Origin: Maniola hyperantus
Lineage: Eukaryota > Arthropoda > Insecta > Lepidoptera > Nymphalidae
DNA length: 64,000 nucleotides
Direction: 5' to 3'
Assembly (NCBI RefSeq): GCF_902806685.2
Contig: NC_048562.1
Coordinates: 124,001 to 188,000, forward strand
The position numbers and the translations under genes were made by a program. Positions 62,011 to 64,000 of the stretch are shown here, one piece after another. The notes below the pieces were generated by a model, which did not search any database, was not told where the DNA came from, and worked only from the letters and a program-made list of their open reading frames with translations. The stretch's first letter is position 1. Each line of letters begins with the position of its first letter.

Positions 62011-62930
62011 TCGGAATGCAGTTGCATTCAATTGCAGTTCAATTGGAAGTGCTTTTGAATTCAATTTATATTATTGGTCCAGATTATAGTTGAATTTGAA
62101 ATGTGTTTAAATGCAATTGTATTGGGCTACCAGGTTCAAATATTAAATTACATTTGCTGTTGGAATTTCCGACAAATCGTTTTTTTTTTGGAAACTAAAT
62201 GTACAGTGTGGTGTCCATGATTTATATAAATAAATATAAGGGAACGGATTTCACTTTAACTATTCATTTTTAATAAAATTTCCTTATATCCTATTTATGA
62301 ATAGAAAAATCTAAAAGTGCAGACTACAATCAAAGTAATATCAACACGCGTATCTTTTATCAGTTGTAATGGCAGAACTCTATCCAATCGCTAATGCTTA
62401 GGCCACACCCCATACCGAAGAATTCCCAAAATTTTTAGCAACGCACTGAAATTTTTCGGAAAGGAGCGTGGTTACCCGTCACTATTTTGATAGTGAATAT
62501 TTAGAATGAAATTCGTGCGCTTATATGATTTGTTTAGGAATTGTTTGGATAGAGGTGTTCGGTCGGTGGATATCAGAATCTCATTGCGCGTCGAACGCAA
62601 GGTTTAACTAGTTGTATACTCTAGTTGTTTCTAGAATTCTTCCCATGTTGATATTTTAATGAATATTCTTTAAAAAAACCCCAGTGCCAGTGCAGTGATA
62701 AATAGATCTGCCTAAAAAAACATTCATAATACCAATTTAATTTATTAATTACAATCCAGTTGAATTCCAGATTGTTGTGGGATTCCGATACATTTTGCTC
62801 TTGAATTCAATTGCATTCTGAATTGTTGTTGAATTGAATTGAAATCTAAATTGCTTTTGAATTCAATCGCATTCCATACTGCTGTTGAATTTAATTGCAT
62901 TTTGCATTCCGGACTTCAATTATTACATTT
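62010..62930. repeat. Degenerate TTGAATTCAATTGCA-rich blocks
   Basis: At 62015-62130 and 62755-62925 the text repeats words such as TTTTGAATTCAATTGCATTC and GAATTGTTGTTGAATT with many variations, separated by 600 bp of AT-rich DNA. They look like an old, decayed satellite-like array. Confidence 0.6.
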
Positions 62931-63139
62931 CCATGCTGATTAAGGGATAGTAGAAAAAAAATTGAAAATATGAATATTCATTAAAATAATCAAGATAGCA
63001 TAAGAGATGAGATGTTATGATTTTGAGTTGGCTGATTTAAGTGAAAACGTCTCAAAAATTGAATTGTATAATGTTTTTTTTTGTGATTTTCATTCCTATT
63101 GCAAACAATTATAGCTGTTTATGTTTATTCAAATATATA

Positions 63140-63316
63140 CAGTACGCGGCCGAAAGTAATGTGCATCGGCCTTTAGAATGACATTTCGGCTTTGTAGAGC
63201 GTTGTCTCTGTCACTCATACCTATATGACATTTTGTCGGCCTCAATGACAGGGACAACACTACAAATTGTTATCTCCTTCTATATGTCGATATACATTAC
63301 TTTCGGCCGCGTACTG
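63140..63316. mobile_element. TA-flanked MITE, CAGTACGCGGCCGAAAGT family
   Basis: CAGTACGCGGCCGAAAGTAA and TTACTTTCGGCCGCGTACTG are perfect inverted ends flanked by TA on both sides. Inner arms (GTTGTCTCTGTCA and TGACAGGGACAAC) pair as well. A copy split by a Helitron-like insertion lies at about 23790-24214. Confidence 0.9.
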
Positions 63317-63556
63317 TAATTATGATTTTGATAACGACAGTCGAACAGAACTGTCAAAATGGAAAACTTGAAAAACAATTTTTACTTTCACACTTCGCAA
63401 TTGAAAATAGGGATGAAAATCGTGTATCTATAGATGTACTATAGTGGAAACTATTTCCCAATAATTAAATAGTTTTGACTAGTAATATTTTGGGAAACTA
63501 ATACTTTTTATACCTCTGAATATTCTTTATGCATTGCGTATCTGACATGACAATAC

Positions 63557-63748
63557 TATCGCCCCAGCTTCGCACGGGTAGCTTATTACAATTTTCGTAT
63601 GAATATCTAATTTAAAAAAATGTAGCCTGTCACTCGGGAATAATGTAGCTTTCTAATGGTGACAATTTTTGTGAAATCGCTCCAGTAGTTTTTGAGTTTA
63701 TTCGTTACAAACGTACAAAAATACAAATCTTTCCTCTTTATAGTGTAG
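63557..63748 (-). mobile_element. Helitron-like element, CTCTTTATAATATT subfamily
   Basis: CGCCCCAGCTTCGCACGGGT, TAATGTAGCTTTCTAATGGT, CCAGTAGTTTTTGAGTTTAT and TTTCCTCTTTATAG; related to 18330-18518. Confidence 0.65.
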
Positions 63749-64000
63749 AATGTACGTTTTAATTTTCATGTCGGCCATTTTGAATTTCGCCATTTTGGTG
63801 TATTTTTTATTTGTTGTTATAGACACTATGAAAGTTTCAACTCTACTTATTACGGTTCATGAGAACCCTAAAAATAATGCGGTTTAATACCGGAAACGTT
63901 TATTTAAATTATCCTCGTTCGCATGTGCGATATTTTAACGCACGTTCTAAAGCTAAAAGCACGTTCGCGACCGTGCGAACAGCCTTATACAATAAATAAA

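Noticed and set aside
1..64000. CRISPR arrays or bacterial operons
   Set aside because: The short direct repeats are contiguous tandem repeats without spacers, and the window shows introns, SINEs and LINEs of an insect genome.

Overview
This is a eukaryotic, AT-rich window that reads as a lepidopteran (moth or butterfly) nuclear chromosome. It is dense in short non-autonomous repeats: Helitron-like elements with (GTCT)n or (GACT)n tracts and CTAG 3' ends, three tRNA-derived SINE families, palindromic MITEs, and 3' fragments of non-LTR retrotransposons. Several of these sequences are ones I associate with lepidopteran genomes. There are no bacterial-style genes; most open frames are chance frames in repeats or AT-rich DNA. 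The species cannot be named from the sequence.

Layout. Bases 1-36800 are a gene-poor mosaic of nested repeats with short non-repeat islands, two of which (about 12452-12528 and 18007-18072, minus strand) look like possible exons. At 36834-37610 there is a probable divergent promoter. On the minus strand it faces a first coding exon (36834-36918) that encodes a signal peptide and ends in a phase-1 splice donor. On the plus strand it faces a 16-nt first coding exon (MADKK, 37595-37610).

The plus-strand gene appears to be a homologue of DAZ-associated protein 2 (DAZAP2/Prtb), a small Pro/Tyr/Ala-rich adaptor. Exon 1 is followed by a 17-kb intron, then exons at 54872-54964, 55702-55829, 56768-56908 and 57836-57954 join with perfect phase agreement (1, 1, 0, 0, 2). 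A tentative sixth exon at 58436 lacks the conserved C-terminal tail, so the true 3' end may lie beyond the window. Exon 4 is followed by five almost identical 124-bp tandem copies of itself plus its 5' splice site.

The 17-kb first intron contains a nearly complete Ty3/Gypsy LTR retrotransposon (about 40866-47241, same strand). It has gag, a textbook A-AAA-AAC minus-1 frameshift heptamer just before the gag stop, then protease, RT, RNase H and a DD35E integrase. This copy is probably dead because pol is broken by a one-base loss between protease and RT. The shared terminal sequence is only about 36 bp.

Bases 58450-64000 are AT-rich and hold two copies of a repeat with TGACTTCATTTAAAG-type tandem units, a SINE, a TA-flanked MITE and a Helitron-like fragment. 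Introns 2 to 5 of the DAZAP2-like gene each carry at least one transposon remnant.
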